Shown: positions 38,783 through 48,608, counted from the first letter of the stretch. The stretch is DNA of 64,000 bases from Clostridiales bacterium (GCA_020063565.1 JAICDB010000002.1:62001-126000); one strand, 5' to 3'. Notes: generated from the letters alone by a model not told the origin. Made by a program: numbers and translations.

Positions 38783-39568
38783 ATGGTTTTGCCTGGTGCT
38801 GAAGAATTTTATCTGGAAGGTGGACAAAAGGGTTGCGTACTTGTTCACGGTCTTTCAAGTTCACCTTCTGAAATGCGCCCTCTGGGTGATTATCTTGCTT
38901 CAGTAGGTTATACTGTTCATGCACCTCTTTTACCTGGTCATGGCACAACACCTGAGGATTTAGTAAATGTATCCTGGCATAAATGGTATGAAACAATGGC
39001 GAATGCGGTACAAGAAATGTCAAAGAAGTGTGATAAAGTTTTTCTCATTGGCCTTTCTATGGGTGGTGTTTTGAGCCTTCTTGGAGCCGCCCGTAGTCTG
39101 CCTGTAAAGGCAGTTGTCTCATTGGCTGCTCCAATTTACATTAGAGATATAAAAATACATTTAGTCCCTTTTTTACGTTTTGTAATGCCCCATGTCAGAA
39201 AAAATAATGCTATAAGATCCATAAGAAAGAAAAAAGAAAAAAAAGAAAATTACTCTCCTGCTTTCTGTGAATATAAGAGGATAGCATATGACTGCCAGAC
39301 TTTAAATGCAGTAAATAACCTCTTACAGCTAATAAAAATATTAAAGACTGAATTGGCTAACATTAAGATTCCCCTTATGATCGTACAGTCTGAAGATGAC
39401 CCTGTTGTAAAACCGGATAGTGCTCATTACATATATAGCAATGTTAGCGGTGATTTTAAAGAAATTTTGCCTTTAAAAAAATCAGGTCACATTGTAACCA
39501 TGGGACCTGAAAACAGGTGGCTTTTTGTTCAAATCCAAAGATTTTTAAGTGAAGGAGGCTATTATTGA
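38783..39568 (+). CDS. Alpha/beta-hydrolase carboxylesterase (Est30-like)
   Basis: 261 residues. The catalytic serine is in GLSMGG (about residue 94); the acid is probably the Asp in SEDDPVVKPD and the base His in SGHIVTM. This layout matches the small Est30-type carboxylesterases and monoacylglycerol lipases of Gram-positives, which in Bacillus lie between secG and rnr; the position here is consistent. Cytosolic, no signal peptide. Confidence 0.9.
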   Translation: MVLPGAEEFYLEGGQKGCVLVHGLSSSPSEMRPLGDYLASVGYTVHAPLLPGHGTTPEDLVNVSWHKWYETMANAVQEMSKKCDKVFLIGLSMGGVLSLLGAARSLPVKAVVSLAAPIYIRDIKIHLVPFLRFVMPHVRKNNAIRSIRKKKEKKENYSPAFCEYKRIAYDCQTLNAVNNLLQLIKILKTELANIKIPLMIVQSEDDPVVKPDSAHYIYSNVSGDFKEILPLKKSGHIVTMGPENRWLFVQIQRFLSEGGYY

Positions 39569-39569
39569 T

Positions 39570-40121
39570 ATGGAAAGACAGGAAGCTCTAGAACTTATGA
39601 AAAAGCACATTAAAAACAAAAATCTACAAAAACACTGTCTGTCTGTAGAAGCAGTAATGCGGGCTCTTGCAGTGCACTTTGATGAAGATAAGGAATTATG
39701 GGGATTGGCAGGACTTCTGCATGATATTGATTATGAAAAAACTAAAGATGATCCTGCACGGCACAGTTTGGTAGGTGCGGAAATGCTTTCAGAAATGGGC
39801 TTGCCGGAAGAGGTAGTTTATGCCGTAAAAGTACATAATGAATATCATGGACTTCCCAGAAAAAGTCTCATGGATAAGGCTTTATATGCTACGGATCCTT
39901 TGACGGGTCTTATTGTTGCCGGGGCACTCATCAGGCCTGAAAAGAAACTTGACGTTATTGATGTTGATTTCCTTATGAACCGCTTTAAAGAAAAATCCTT
40001 TGCCAGGGGAGCAAACAGAGAGGCAATAAAGGCTTGTTCTGAATTTGATATGGAATTGGATGAATTTATGGGAATAGGATTGGAAGCAATGAAAGATATA
40101 AGTAACGAGTTGGGACTGTAG
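39570..40121 (+). CDS. HD-domain phosphohydrolase
   Basis: 183 residues. The HD metal-binding pattern is H (KHCLSVEAV), HDID (LLHDIDYEKT), then H (ARHSLVGAE) and a later Asp. The family is a set of small single-domain HD hydrolases; the substrate is not known. ATG 39570 lies one base past the esterase stop, with AGGAGG at 39553. Confidence 0.87.
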   Translation: MERQEALELMKKHIKNKNLQKHCLSVEAVMRALAVHFDEDKELWGLAGLLHDIDYEKTKDDPARHSLVGAEMLSEMGLPEEVVYAVKVHNEYHGLPRKSLMDKALYATDPLTGLIVAGALIRPEKKLDVIDVDFLMNRFKEKSFARGANREAIKACSEFDMELDEFMGIGLEAMKDISNELGL

Positions 40122-40167
40122 TGATTAAAATAGTATAGATATGGAAAAATTAATAATAAATAATAGA

Positions 40168-40187
40168 AGCCGGGGTTTCGCCCGGCT
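40168..40187. terminator. Small hairpin before rnr
   Basis: AGCCGGG and CCCGGCT around GTTTCG, no T run. It may be a weak terminator or a leader structure of rnr. Confidence 0.5.
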
Positions 40188-40210
40188 CAGTTTGAATTAG
40201 GGGTGAAGAT

Positions 40211-42340
40211 ATGAATAAGCAAGAAATTCTTAATTATATGAGGGAAAGTACATATAAACCCTTGACTTCAGAAGAACTGGTATCGGAGCTCCAAATTGAA
40301 GATATAACCTCCTTTTTAGAAAAGTTACGTGAAATGGAAAGAAACGGTGACGTAATAGTCACCAGAAAGAATAAGTATGGAATTCCGGAAAGAATGGGAC
40401 TTTTAGTAGGTTACCTGCAGGCACACCAGAAGGGTTATGCTTTTTTAATTCCGGAAAGAAAGCCCGAGCGTTATGAAGGCGGAGACGTTTATATCAGCGC
40501 TGCTAACACCAATGGAGCAATGCATAACGACAGGGTGATTGTTCGTCTCCTGGGTAAACTTAGCGGTTCACAAAAGCCTGAAGGTGAAGTAATACGAATA
40601 CTTAAAAGAAGCAATACAACTGTGGTAGGTACCTTGGAAAGAAGTCGCAACTTCGGTTTTGTAATTCCCGACGACTCCAGAATGTACTATGATATATTTA
40701 TTCCGTCAGAAGAAATGGGAGGGGCCCAAACTGGTGATAAAGTAGTTGTTAAGATAACCACCTGGCCCGAAAGCCGCAGAAGTCCTGAAGGAAAAATAAT
40801 TGAAATCTTAGGCGCCAAAGGCGAAAAAGGTGTAGATGTCCTTTCGATAGTACGTAAATATGAGCTGCCGGAGGAGTTTCCTGCAGACGTTTTACAAGAA
40901 GCAGAAAAAGTAGCAAAAATTCCTGAAGGAGAACTTTCAAATCGAAGAGACTTAAGGGATATACGCATGGTAACAATTGATGGAGAAGATGCAAAGGATT
41001 TAGATGATGCAGTTTCCATTTCAAGGCTCCAAAATGGCAACTATCACCTGGGAGTTCACATTGCTGACGTGGGATATTATGTTAAGCATGGCACAAAACT
41101 GGATCAGGAAGCCTTTGAGAGGGGTACGAGTGTATATCTGGTGGATAGGGTAATACCTATGCTCCCTCCGGAACTGTCAAATGGTATTTGTTCCTTAAAT
41201 GCAGGTGAAATACGTCTGGCAATGTCAGTTCTCATGGAAGTAGACCATCAAGGTAATGTAAAGGAGTATGAGATTACACCGTCTGTAATAAATATTGATA
41301 GAAGGTTGACTTATTCAACAGTAAATAAAATTCTTCTCAACAATGATGAGGAGCTAAAAAAGGAATATGCTAATTTTTTGGATGATTTTTACCTTATGCA
41401 AGAATTATGCGGGATTTTAAAGAAAAAAAGATTGAAGAGGGGATCTATAGATTTTGAATTCCCGGAAAGCAAGGTAAAATTGGATGAAGAAGGAAAACCT
41501 GTGGAAATAGTGAAGGTAGAGCGAGGGATAGCTGAAAGAATTATAGAAGAATTCATGATTTTAGCCAATGAAACAGTGGCAGAACACATGTACTGGCTGG
41601 AAATTCCCTTTGTCTATAGGGTCCATGAAGAACCGGAGCCTGATGACATGGAAGCTTTAAATAATTTTCTCCATACCTTTGGGTATCACATCAGGGCAAC
41701 AGATGATGGGGTTCATCCGGCGAGTTTTCGGGAGATTATTGAGAAAGTCAAAGGGCAGCCTGAGGAGAAAGTTATTAATACAGTTATGCTGCGGAGCATG
41801 AAACATGCTCGGTATTCCAACCAGGCGCTGGGACATTTTGGATTAGCGTCCACCTATTACTCTCATTTTACTTCTCCCATTCGCCGTTATCCTGACCTGG
41901 TAATTCACAGGATTATCAGGGAGACATTGAAAAAGGGTAGTTTAGGTCCAAAGAGAATAGAGCAGCTTCAACAATTTACAGCAGAAGCTTCAGAACAAAG
42001 TTCAATTAGAGAAAAAGTAGCAGAAGAAGCTGAAAGGGAATCACTAGACCTAAAGAAAGTTGAATATATGGAAAGGCATCTGGGAGAGATTTTTGAGGGT
42101 ATAATTTCAAGTGTAACAAGCTTCGGCTTTTTTGTAGAACTTGAAAATACAGTTGAAGGTTTGGTGCATGTTTCAACCCTGACAGATGATTTTTATCATT
42201 TTGATGAGAAAAATTTGGCGCTGTACGGAGAACATACAGGAAAAATATTTAAAATAGGTAAACCGGTAAAAGTTCAGGTTGCAAAGGTTAATACAGAACA
42301 AAGGCAAATAGACTTTGAACTAATAGAGTTTCAGCAATGA
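40211..42340 (+). CDS. rnr: Ribonuclease R
   Basis: 709 residues. Order: an N-terminal winged-helix region, two cold-shock/OB domains, the RNB catalytic domain with the metal-binding aspartates in TIDGEDAKDLDDAVSI, and a C-terminal S1 domain (FEGIISSVTSFGFFVELENT). A 3'-to-5' exoribonuclease that degrades structured RNA and works with tmRNA in ribosome rescue. There is no basic tail after S1. It precedes smpB and ssrA. Confidence 0.97.
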   Translation: MNKQEILNYMRESTYKPLTSEELVSELQIEDITSFLEKLREMERNGDVIVTRKNKYGIPERMGLLVGYLQAHQKGYAFLIPERKPERYEGGDVYISAANTNGAMHNDRVIVRLLGKLSGSQKPEGEVIRILKRSNTTVVGTLERSRNFGFVIPDDSRMYYDIFIPSEEMGGAQTGDKVVVKITTWPESRRSPEGKIIEILGAKGEKGVDVLSIVRKYELPEEFPADVLQEAEKVAKIPEGELSNRRDLRDIRMVTIDGEDAKDLDDAVSISRLQNGNYHLGVHIADVGYYVKHGTKLDQEAFERGTSVYLVDRVIPMLPPELSNGICSLNAGEIRLAMSVLMEVDHQGNVKEYEITPSVINIDRRLTYSTVNKILLNNDEELKKEYANFLDDFYLMQELCGILKKKRLKRGSIDFEFPESKVKLDEEGKPVEIVKVERGIAERIIEEFMILANETVAEHMYWLEIPFVYRVHEEPEPDDMEALNNFLHTFGYHIRATDDGVHPASFREIIEKVKGQPEEKVINTVMLRSMKHARYSNQALGHFGLASTYYSHFTSPIRRYPDLVIHRIIRETLKKGSLGPKRIEQLQQFTAEASEQSSIREKVAEEAERESLDLKKVEYMERHLGEIFEGIISSVTSFGFFVELENTVEGLVHVSTLTDDFYHFDEKNLALYGEHTGKIFKIGKPVKVQVAKVNTEQRQIDFELIEFQQ

Positions 42341-42359
42341 TTTTTTTGCTACTTTTTTC

Positions 42360-42387
42360 TTGACTATTTTATTATAGATGTTATAAT
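42360..42387 (+). promoter_or_regulatory. Sigma-A promoter of smpB
   Basis: TTGACT (42360-42365), 16-base spacer, TATAAT (42382-42387), 38 bases upstream of the smpB GTG. Confidence 0.82.
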
Positions 42388-42425
42388 ATAAGTTGCGCAT
42401 TGATACAAAAACGAGGTGACTTTCC

Positions 42426-42887
42426 GTGGCAAGCGAGATTAAAGTAGTTACTGACAACCGAAAAGCAAGACATGATTACTTTATAGAAGAAACTTATGAA
42501 GCGGGAATAGAGTTAAAGGGTACAGAGGTGAAGTCGCTTCGTACAGGCAAAGCTAACCTCAAAGATGCGTATGCATTTATTAGAGATGGAGAATTATTTG
42601 TTGCCAATATGCATATTTCGCCGTATGAAAAGGGAAACCGCTTTAATCCCGACCCCAAAAGGGATAGGAAGCTTTTGATGCATAAAAAGGAAATTATGCG
42701 GCTATGGGGAAAAACCCGAGAAAAGGGATACACATTAGTTCCATTAAGGATATATTTTAATGAACAAGGGCTTGCCAAGCTAGAATTAGCTCTGGCTAAA
42801 GGCAAAAAGCTCTATGATAAGAGGCATGATATTGCAGAGAGAGATGCTAAAAGGGAAATAGAACGTGCATTTAAAGAGCGGTGGTGA
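42426..42887 (+). CDS. smpB: tmRNA-binding protein SmpB
   Basis: 153 residues. The family's oligonucleotide-binding barrel ([29 protein letters not shown]) binds the tRNA-like end of tmRNA; the basic C-terminal helix ([20 protein letters not shown]) mimics mRNA in the ribosome. GTG start with GAGGTGA at 42413-42419. ssrA follows 62 bases later. A decayed copy of its last 29 codons is at 54818. Confidence 0.98.
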   Translation: MASEIKVVTDNRKARHDYFIEETYEAGIELKGTEVKSLRTGKANLKDAYAFIRDGELFVANMHISPYEKGNRFNPDPKRDRKLLMHKKEIMRLWGKTREKGYTLVPLRIYFNEQGLAKLELALAKGKKLYDKRHDIAERDAKREIERAFKERW

Positions 42888-42949
42888 TTTTGCTTACCTA
42901 TAATTTATGCATTATGGTATAATATATATGAAAACTGAATGATTTTCGT

Positions 42950-43306
42950 GGGGGCGTACTGGCTTCGACGGGGGAAGTACGAGCAAGAGTAGCGGGCCGA
43001 GATCCCACCAGCTCGTAAAACGGTGGAAGCCAATTTAATTGGCAAAGAAAATTACGCTCTGGCTGCGTAATTAACCGCAGCCCATCCCACTTCGCTTTGC
43101 CTGTGAGCGAAGGTTCGGGGTGTCAAACCCAGCAGGCTACCATCCGGTGAGCGCCTGATAGTCGGTTGGGAAACTAATCGGGCTAGCTGCTACGGAAGCC
43201 TGTCTGTGGGCGTCCGGGTAGTGAAACCTTAAAGCGCAGACTGCGCTCGGAGAAGCTCTTGTGGGTATTCCTTCGGACAGGGGTTCGATTCCCCTCGCCT
43301 CCACCA
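42950..43306 (+). ncRNA. ssrA: Transfer-messenger RNA (tmRNA)
   Basis: The acceptor stem pairs GGGGGCG (42950-42956) with CGCCTCC (43296-43302), then A and CCA (43304-43306), which is encoded. The 3' T arm GGGGTTCGATTCCCC is present. The tag reading frame starts with GCC at 43029 and gives ANLIGKENYALAA before TAA at 43068-43070, ending in the ALAA degron. Its promoter box TATAAT is at 42918-42923. Total 357 bases. Confidence 0.98.
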
Positions 43307-43319
43307 ATACATAAAAAAT

Positions 43320-43347
43320 ACCAGTCTCTAAACGAGGCTGGTTTATT
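43320..43347 (+). terminator. Terminator of ssrA
   Basis: ACCAGTCTC and GAGGCTGGT pair around TAAAC and are followed by TTATTAT. Confidence 0.83.
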
Positions 43348-43627
43348 ATATTGACATGAATTTTCATAAAATTCTTCCTTCTGTTTTAATAAATTATCAT
43401 TGTATCAACCATTTCTAGGTGTAACTTTTTTATAATCTTCTATGATTAATTTAGCTCTTTGTTTTTTTCTAGTAATTACTAGATAATTAATTATAATTAG
43501 TAATTTCATTTAAGAAGTTTAATTGCTTTATTGTATTTTATATTTAAAGTATACGAATCTTTTTACAGGGATAAGCCCATTACAGGTCGAAATATATTAT
43601 TAAAAATATGAGTTGGAGAGGTGCCTG
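43348..43627. other. AT-rich spacer with large palindrome, no gene seen
   Basis: About 280 bases, very AT-rich, no convincing coding frame. It contains an inverted repeat AATTACTA (43474-43481) and TAGTAATT (43498-43505), whose centre is itself the palindrome ATAATTAATTAT (43483-43494). No -35/-10 pair was convincing. Confidence 0.5.
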
Positions 43628-43765
43628 ATGGTGGCAGACTATAGTTGGTTAGGTCTTCCTTTAAAAACATGGTTTATTGTAATCATACCCTGGATAGTTA
43701 CAGGTATACTTCCTTTTGCTGCTGCACAGATAATTATTAGGAAACAGAAAAAGGTGATGCGCTAG
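43628..43765 (+). CDS. Small accessory membrane protein of the symporter
   Basis: 45 residues: a short N terminus, one long hydrophobic helix (WFIVIIPWIVTGILPFAAAQIII) and a basic end (RKQKKVMR). GAGAGGTG lies before the ATG, and its stop codon overlaps the symporter GTG by one base (TAGTG), so translation is coupled. Small proteins of this type precede sodium:solute symporters in other bacteria, but no role is proven. Confidence 0.82.
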   Translation: MVADYSWLGLPLKTWFIVIIPWIVTGILPFAAAQIIIRKQKKVMR

Positions 43766-45255
43766 TGACAAAATCGCTGGTATACATGTGCTATTTTGTC
43801 TTATATACATTTTTTATATTATGGTTTGGGAAGTCCGGTTTCAATAAAACCCGGTCTACAAGGGATTTTTATATTGCCAACGGTTCATTGGGTTTATTTA
43901 CCAGCATCTCAACCTTTGGTGGAACCTGGTTTAGTGCAGCTTCTATGTTGGGGTTGACCGGGTCTATTTATGCATTTGGGTATTCGGCCATATTATACAG
44001 TGTAATCGGGTGGTTCTTTGGTGCATTCTTAATAGTTCTTCTGGCAAATAAATTTAAGGAATATTCAATTGTTACCATGCCTGAGTTTTTCAAAATACGT
44101 TATGGAAGTACTTTTTTACAAGCTGCAGGCGGTCTTGTTATTGTAATAGGCTATGTGTTTTATATAGTAATTCAGATAAAGGGTTTTGGAATTATTATGA
44201 CCAAATTGTTGGATATACCTTATAGTTTAGCCATTTTTCTGGTGTATCTATTTATTCTTTATACGACCTTTGGCGGGTTATATTCTGTTGCCAGGACAGA
44301 TATTATAAACTTTTTGCTGATAGTTTTTGGTAGCTTATTATCAGGATTCATAATTTGGTCAAAACTTGATGGCTTACAGCAGATGCATCTGCAGGCTGCT
44401 GTAATTGACACGGAAGTTATTAAAAATAGTGGTTTTTATACTATAAAAGGAGGCTTATTAGACCCCTTTGCCAAAGGTTTACAGCCACCCATCCTGTTGA
44501 TTTCATCGTTTTTCGGTTGGGGGCTGGGATTAGCAGCCAATCCGCAATATGCAATTAGAATTAGTTCCGCCAGAGATAAAAAGACCGCTTTAAACATGGT
44601 TGGTATAACTATCTTAATTTTGATATTAGTATACTTTTCCAACCTGATAATAGGGTTGGGATCCAGAATACTTGTCCCAACTGCAGTAGGTATAAATTCT
44701 ATCGACGAAATTTTCCCATATATAATAGACACCATTTTTTCTACTCATTACGGCGGATTAATATTGATTAGTATTATTGCTGCGGCTATATCATCGGCCA
44801 ATTCACAACTCTTGATACTAGCTAGCGGCTTTTGTAACGATATTTACAAAAATTTGTTTAACCCGTCCATTAATGATGAAAAATTTCTTAATTTAAACAG
44901 GTTTTTTGTAGGTTTGGGAGGGACTACTTCGTTATTACTGGCGTTAAATCCTCCGGCCAGCCTGTTGATATTTGGCGCCAAAATATGGGGTGTTTTTGCT
45001 GCCGTTTTTCTCATAGCTTTATATGGTGGAGTATTCTGGAGTAAGGCAACCAAAGCAGGCGCGCTGGCGGCTTTTATTGGAGGACTGGTTACCAGCCTTC
45101 CTTTCTATATAGCTAAAGTCGGGTACAAAGCGATAACTCCAATCACGACCGATTATGTGGTTAATCCCGCTCTGCCAGGTGTTATTGCATCCTTAATACT
45201 ATTTATTCTGGTAAGTTTATTGACACAAAATCGGGGTGGGAGAATGCAACTATGA
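43765..45255 (+). CDS. Sodium:solute symporter family protein
   Basis: 496 residues with about 13 transmembrane helices. SSS features include GGTWFSAASMLGLTGSIYAFG, a long-conserved core around SSFFGWGLGLAANPQYAIRI, and later AAAISSANSQLLILASGF. The substrate cannot be predicted. Start GTG with AAAGGTGAT in the preceding gene. Directly followed by a histidine kinase and response regulator that overlap by 4 bases each, so the four genes form one operon. Confidence 0.9.
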   Translation: MTKSLVYMCYFVLYTFFILWFGKSGFNKTRSTRDFYIANGSLGLFTSISTFGGTWFSAASMLGLTGSIYAFGYSAILYSVIGWFFGAFLIVLLANKFKEYSIVTMPEFFKIRYGSTFLQAAGGLVIVIGYVFYIVIQIKGFGIIMTKLLDIPYSLAIFLVYLFILYTTFGGLYSVARTDIINFLLIVFGSLLSGFIIWSKLDGLQQMHLQAAVIDTEVIKNSGFYTIKGGLLDPFAKGLQPPILLISSFFGWGLGLAANPQYAIRISSARDKKTALNMVGITILILILVYFSNLIIGLGSRILVPTAVGINSIDEIFPYIIDTIFSTHYGGLILISIIAAAISSANSQLLILASGFCNDIYKNLFNPSINDEKFLNLNRFFVGLGGTTSLLLALNPPASLLIFGAKIWGVFAAVFLIALYGGVFWSKATKAGALAAFIGGLVTSLPFYIAKVGYKAITPITTDYVVNPALPGVIASLILFILVSLLTQNRGGRMQL

Positions 45256-46991
45256 AACTAGATATAGAAAATAAAATACTAATCCCTTTTATAATTCTGA
45301 TAATAATTTCAATCTTTGCTGTGGGACTGGTTTCCTATAATGGAAGTTATCACCTGCTTCTGGAAAGTAAGCTGGCTGAATTGCAGGAGGACCTTGAAGA
45401 AATTTCAAGAATTATTGAACGGAGTGATTTCAATCTAACCTCCGATCAAGTGGTTACTAATATCAAAAAATTGAAGAAGAACAACCTGATTATCATAGAC
45501 GGGTCCGGCAATACCGTTTTTAGCGATTACGGCTCAGATTTAAATCGCTACCTTTTGGAGGAATTTAAAAAAACTAAAGAAAGAAATGATTATTATCAAT
45601 TTAGGTTGGACAATAGGGATGATAAAATTTTATTTCTTTTTAAGAAGATCTACCCTCAAAGCTGGTATATAGGAACGGGAATGGTATTAAATTCAGTCAG
45701 TTTTTCACTGCTGGAGATTCAAAAATATACTATATTTGTTGCTATTATTTTTGCAATTATAGCTGTAGAACTGACAATTGCTATTGCTCATAATCTATCA
45801 AAGCCTATCAAAAAGCTTGCTGAAGCATGCAACAAGATTTCAACGGGTGACTTCAACAAAAAACTTGATTTTAAAAGGACGGATGAAATCGGAGTCTTGG
45901 CGGAAGCGTTCAATAACATGATAAGTAAAATTGAACGGAGTACCGAGGAACTAAAGAACTTAAAAGAAATGAATGAGGACATCCTTAGAAGCACTACTAC
46001 CGGGATTGTAACCGTTGATAACTGCGGAAACGTTAGTTCCATTAACAGGGCTGCCGAAAAAATACTGGGAAAGGGAGAGCAGCTTAATGAAGAAATTTAT
46101 AGTAAAATAATTGAGTTATCTTTAAAAGCGCTTAAAAAAGGTAGAGGAATTAGTGACCTGTATAAGTTTAATTCAGATACTGAAACTGGAAAAGTAATTG
46201 AAATTAATACGTCTTTATTAACGAGTGAGAAAGGAATAGTTACTGGAGCTCTTTGCAGTTTTAACGATATTACCAAAAGAAAAGAAATTGAGGAAAAAAT
46301 GGAGCAAATTGATAAATTAAAATCTTTAGGGCAACTGGCTGCTGGGTTAGCTCATGAAATTCGCAATCCCCTGGCCGGTATGAAAACCAGTGCTCAGGTT
46401 TTGATGAGCAGGTTGAAGAATAACAGGTCGGCCGTAATGCTTTTAGATAAGATTGTTTCCGAGATAGATAGAGTGAATGAACTTGTATCCGATATCTTGA
46501 ATTTTGCCAAGCCTCAAGAACCTTGTTTGGAAGTGACAGAAGTCACTTCTTTAATTAGAGAAGCTGTGGAATTAATGGGTGAGCATATTAAAAGCTCAGA
46601 TGTAATAGTCAAAGATGAACTACCCGGTGAAAAATACTACAGCAAAATTGATAAAGGTCAGTTTAAACAGATTTTAGTTAACCTTGTTATGAATTCCTTA
46701 AAAGCGATGGAAAATGGCGGGGAGCTGTTGCTGAAAGGTGGAAAACAGGAACAAGAACCCTATTTTACCTTGGTTATTGCAGATACGGGGAAGGGCATTT
46801 CACCGGAAATTATAGATAGAATATTTGATCCTTTCTTTACTACGTATGCTGAGGGAACAGGACTGGGTTTATCAGTTGTCAAAAGGTTGGTTATCCAAAA
46901 TAACGGCGATATCAGAGTAGCCAGCCGGCCGGGGGAAGGAACCAGATTCACAATTAAACTTCCCCTGATAGAGGAGGACTCTTCTAAATGA
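45252..46991 (+). CDS. NtrB-like membrane histidine kinase
   Basis: 579 residues. Two transmembrane helices (about 10-31 and 155-177) enclose an extracellular sensor of about 120 residues. Then HAMP, a PAS domain (about 245-350), the HisKA motif LAHEIRNPLAGMK with the phosphorylated His near 371, and the HATPase motifs (N box QILVNLVMNSLKAM, DTGKGISPEI, GTGLGLSVVKRL). The ATGA overlap with the symporter suggests that the kinase detects the same or a related solute. It probably phosphorylates the sigma-54 activator encoded next. Confidence 0.93.
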   Translation: MKLDIENKILIPFIILIIISIFAVGLVSYNGSYHLLLESKLAELQEDLEEISRIIERSDFNLTSDQVVTNIKKLKKNNLIIIDGSGNTVFSDYGSDLNRYLLEEFKKTKERNDYYQFRLDNRDDKILFLFKKIYPQSWYIGTGMVLNSVSFSLLEIQKYTIFVAIIFAIIAVELTIAIAHNLSKPIKKLAEACNKISTGDFNKKLDFKRTDEIGVLAEAFNNMISKIERSTEELKNLKEMNEDILRSTTTGIVTVDNCGNVSSINRAAEKILGKGEQLNEEIYSKIIELSLKALKKGRGISDLYKFNSDTETGKVIEINTSLLTSEKGIVTGALCSFNDITKRKEIEEKMEQIDKLKSLGQLAAGLAHEIRNPLAGMKTSAQVLMSRLKNNRSAVMLLDKIVSEIDRVNELVSDILNFAKPQEPCLEVTEVTSLIREAVELMGEHIKSSDVIVKDELPGEKYYSKIDKGQFKQILVNLVMNSLKAMENGGELLLKGGKQEQEPYFTLVIADTGKGISPEIIDRIFDPFFTTYAEGTGLGLSVVKRLVIQNNGDIRVASRPGEGTRFTIKLPLIEEDSSK

Positions 46992-48391
46992 GAAAACGTA
47001 TTTTTATCGTAGATGATGAAGAAACCATCAGGCTTTCTCTAAAGGAAGCGTTAACGGACCAGGGGTATAACATATTCACCTACCCACACGGTTCCGGACT
47101 TCTGGAGGAGATTGAAAAGCAGAACCCCCATCTGGTAGTTTTGGATGTGAGGCTGCCTGATGTGAATGGAATTACTTTACTTGAAAGAATTAAATCCTAT
47201 GACCCCGAAATTGTGGTTATAATGATAACTGCATATGGTGATACCCAATCAGCTGTTAATGCTATAAAAAAAGGAGCCTACGATTATATTGAAAAGCCTT
47301 TTGATTTGGATGAGTTCAACATTGCTATTAAGAAAGCGCTAGAAACCCGGGATTTAAAAAATGAAGTGGAAATACTCAAGAAAAAACAGCAGGAGTTTTT
47401 CCGAAATAATAAAATTATCGGTGAAAGTCAGGCAATGAAAAAACTGCTGAAAAAAGTTGCTATTTTAGCTGAAAGTGAGGCTACTATATTAATCCTTGGT
47501 GAAACAGGGGTTGGAAAAGGGCTTCTTGCAAAAGAAATACATGATAAAAGCAGTCGCATGAACAGTTCATTTATGGACATAAATTGTGGTTCAATCCCGC
47601 ACAATCTGATTGAAAGTGAGCTTTTTGGCTTTGAAAAAAACGCTTTTACAGGAGCTACCAGTTCCAAAAAAGGGTTGTTCGAAATTGCTGACGGCGGCAC
47701 AGTATTTCTTGATGAAGTGGGGGAGCTGCCCTTAAATATCCAGGTGAAGCTTTTGAAGTTTTTAGAGCAGAGAGAGTTCAAAAGAGTTGGGGGACTGGTT
47801 AACAAAAAAGTTGATGTAAGAATTATTGCAGCCACAAACAAGGACCTTGAAAACGAGGTAAAAAAGGGGAACTTCCGCGAAGACTTATTTTACCGCTTGA
47901 ATGTTGTGCCGGTGCATGTACCTCCCTTAAGAGAACGTGGTGACGATATAATATTAATTGCCAGGTTTTTCATTAACCATTTTTCCAAAATACTGGGCAA
48001 GCGTGTGACAGAACTTTCTGCTGAAGCGGGAGATATTTTAAAAAAACATACATGGCCCGGTAATATTAGAGAATTAAAAAACATTATTGAGAGAATTGCA
48101 ATTTTCATTGATGATGAAGAGACTGTGGTACGAAAAGAACACCTGCCCATTGAACTTATTGAGAAGTTAAATGAAGCAGGTAGGCAGTTCTTTAGTGTTG
48201 AAGATAAAATAACAAATGATTTGAAAGCAAAAGATTTTTGTTTGGAAACAGAGGTAAAAAACCTTGAGAAAGCATATATAGAAAAAGCGGTACGGTTAAG
48301 CGGCGGGAATAAGACCAAAGCTGCAGCGATGTTAGGCATCAGTAGATATGCTCTGCTGAGAAGGCTGGATAAATATAAGGTAACGGGCTGA
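46988..48391 (+). CDS. NtrC-family sigma-54 activator with receiver domain
   Basis: 467 residues: receiver domain (phosphoacceptor Asp in VVLDVRLPD, about 53), AAA+ domain (Walker A GETGVGKG, Walker B VFLDEVGE) and Fis HTH (NKTKAAAMLGISRYALLRRL). The motif that contacts sigma-54 reads NAFTGA rather than GAFTGA, with Asn for the first Gly. Overlaps the kinase by 4 bases. Likely acts at the sigma-54 promoter at 48609, driving TRAP 2 and the pxp genes (inference). Confidence 0.93.
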   Translation: MRKRIFIVDDEETIRLSLKEALTDQGYNIFTYPHGSGLLEEIEKQNPHLVVLDVRLPDVNGITLLERIKSYDPEIVVIMITAYGDTQSAVNAIKKGAYDYIEKPFDLDEFNIAIKKALETRDLKNEVEILKKKQQEFFRNNKIIGESQAMKKLLKKVAILAESEATILILGETGVGKGLLAKEIHDKSSRMNSSFMDINCGSIPHNLIESELFGFEKNAFTGATSSKKGLFEIADGGTVFLDEVGELPLNIQVKLLKFLEQREFKRVGGLVNKKVDVRIIAATNKDLENEVKKGNFREDLFYRLNVVPVHVPPLRERGDDIILIARFFINHFSKILGKRVTELSAEAGDILKKHTWPGNIRELKNIIERIAIFIDDEETVVRKEHLPIELIEKLNEAGRQFFSVEDKITNDLKAKDFCLETEVKNLEKAYIEKAVRLSGGNKTKAAAMLGISRYALLRRLDKYKVTG

Positions 48392-48470
48392 AATGTGTGC
48401 GGTAACAGTCGTGCGTTATTGAACATTAGTGCGCGTCCGAACAGCTGGAGTTCTTTTAACCGGGAATTCC

Positions 48471-48514
48471 AGAGACACCCTGCTGATAAATAAGTGAAGG
48501 GTGTCTCTTTCTTT
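48471..48514 (+). terminator. Terminator after the NtrC-like gene
   Basis: AGAGACACCCT and AGGGTGTCTCT form an 11-bp perfect stem with a 16-base loop, then TTCTTT. Confidence 0.83.
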
Positions 48515-48608
48515 ACCGTAGGGAAAACAAAGTGCAACAAAGGCTTTTGCCGGCTAAATTTTTTATATATATGAGTGTTCAGATGAGCTTACCGATTCCG
48601 GCGCGTTT

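Noticed and set aside
42950-43306. tRNA gene
   Set aside because: The T arm and CCA belong to tmRNA. No separate tRNA cloverleaf was seen elsewhere in the window.
47890-48540. 216-codon minus-strand frame over the NtrC-like gene end
   Set aside because: Antisense of the AAA+ and HTH codons and of a terminator; no ribosome site.
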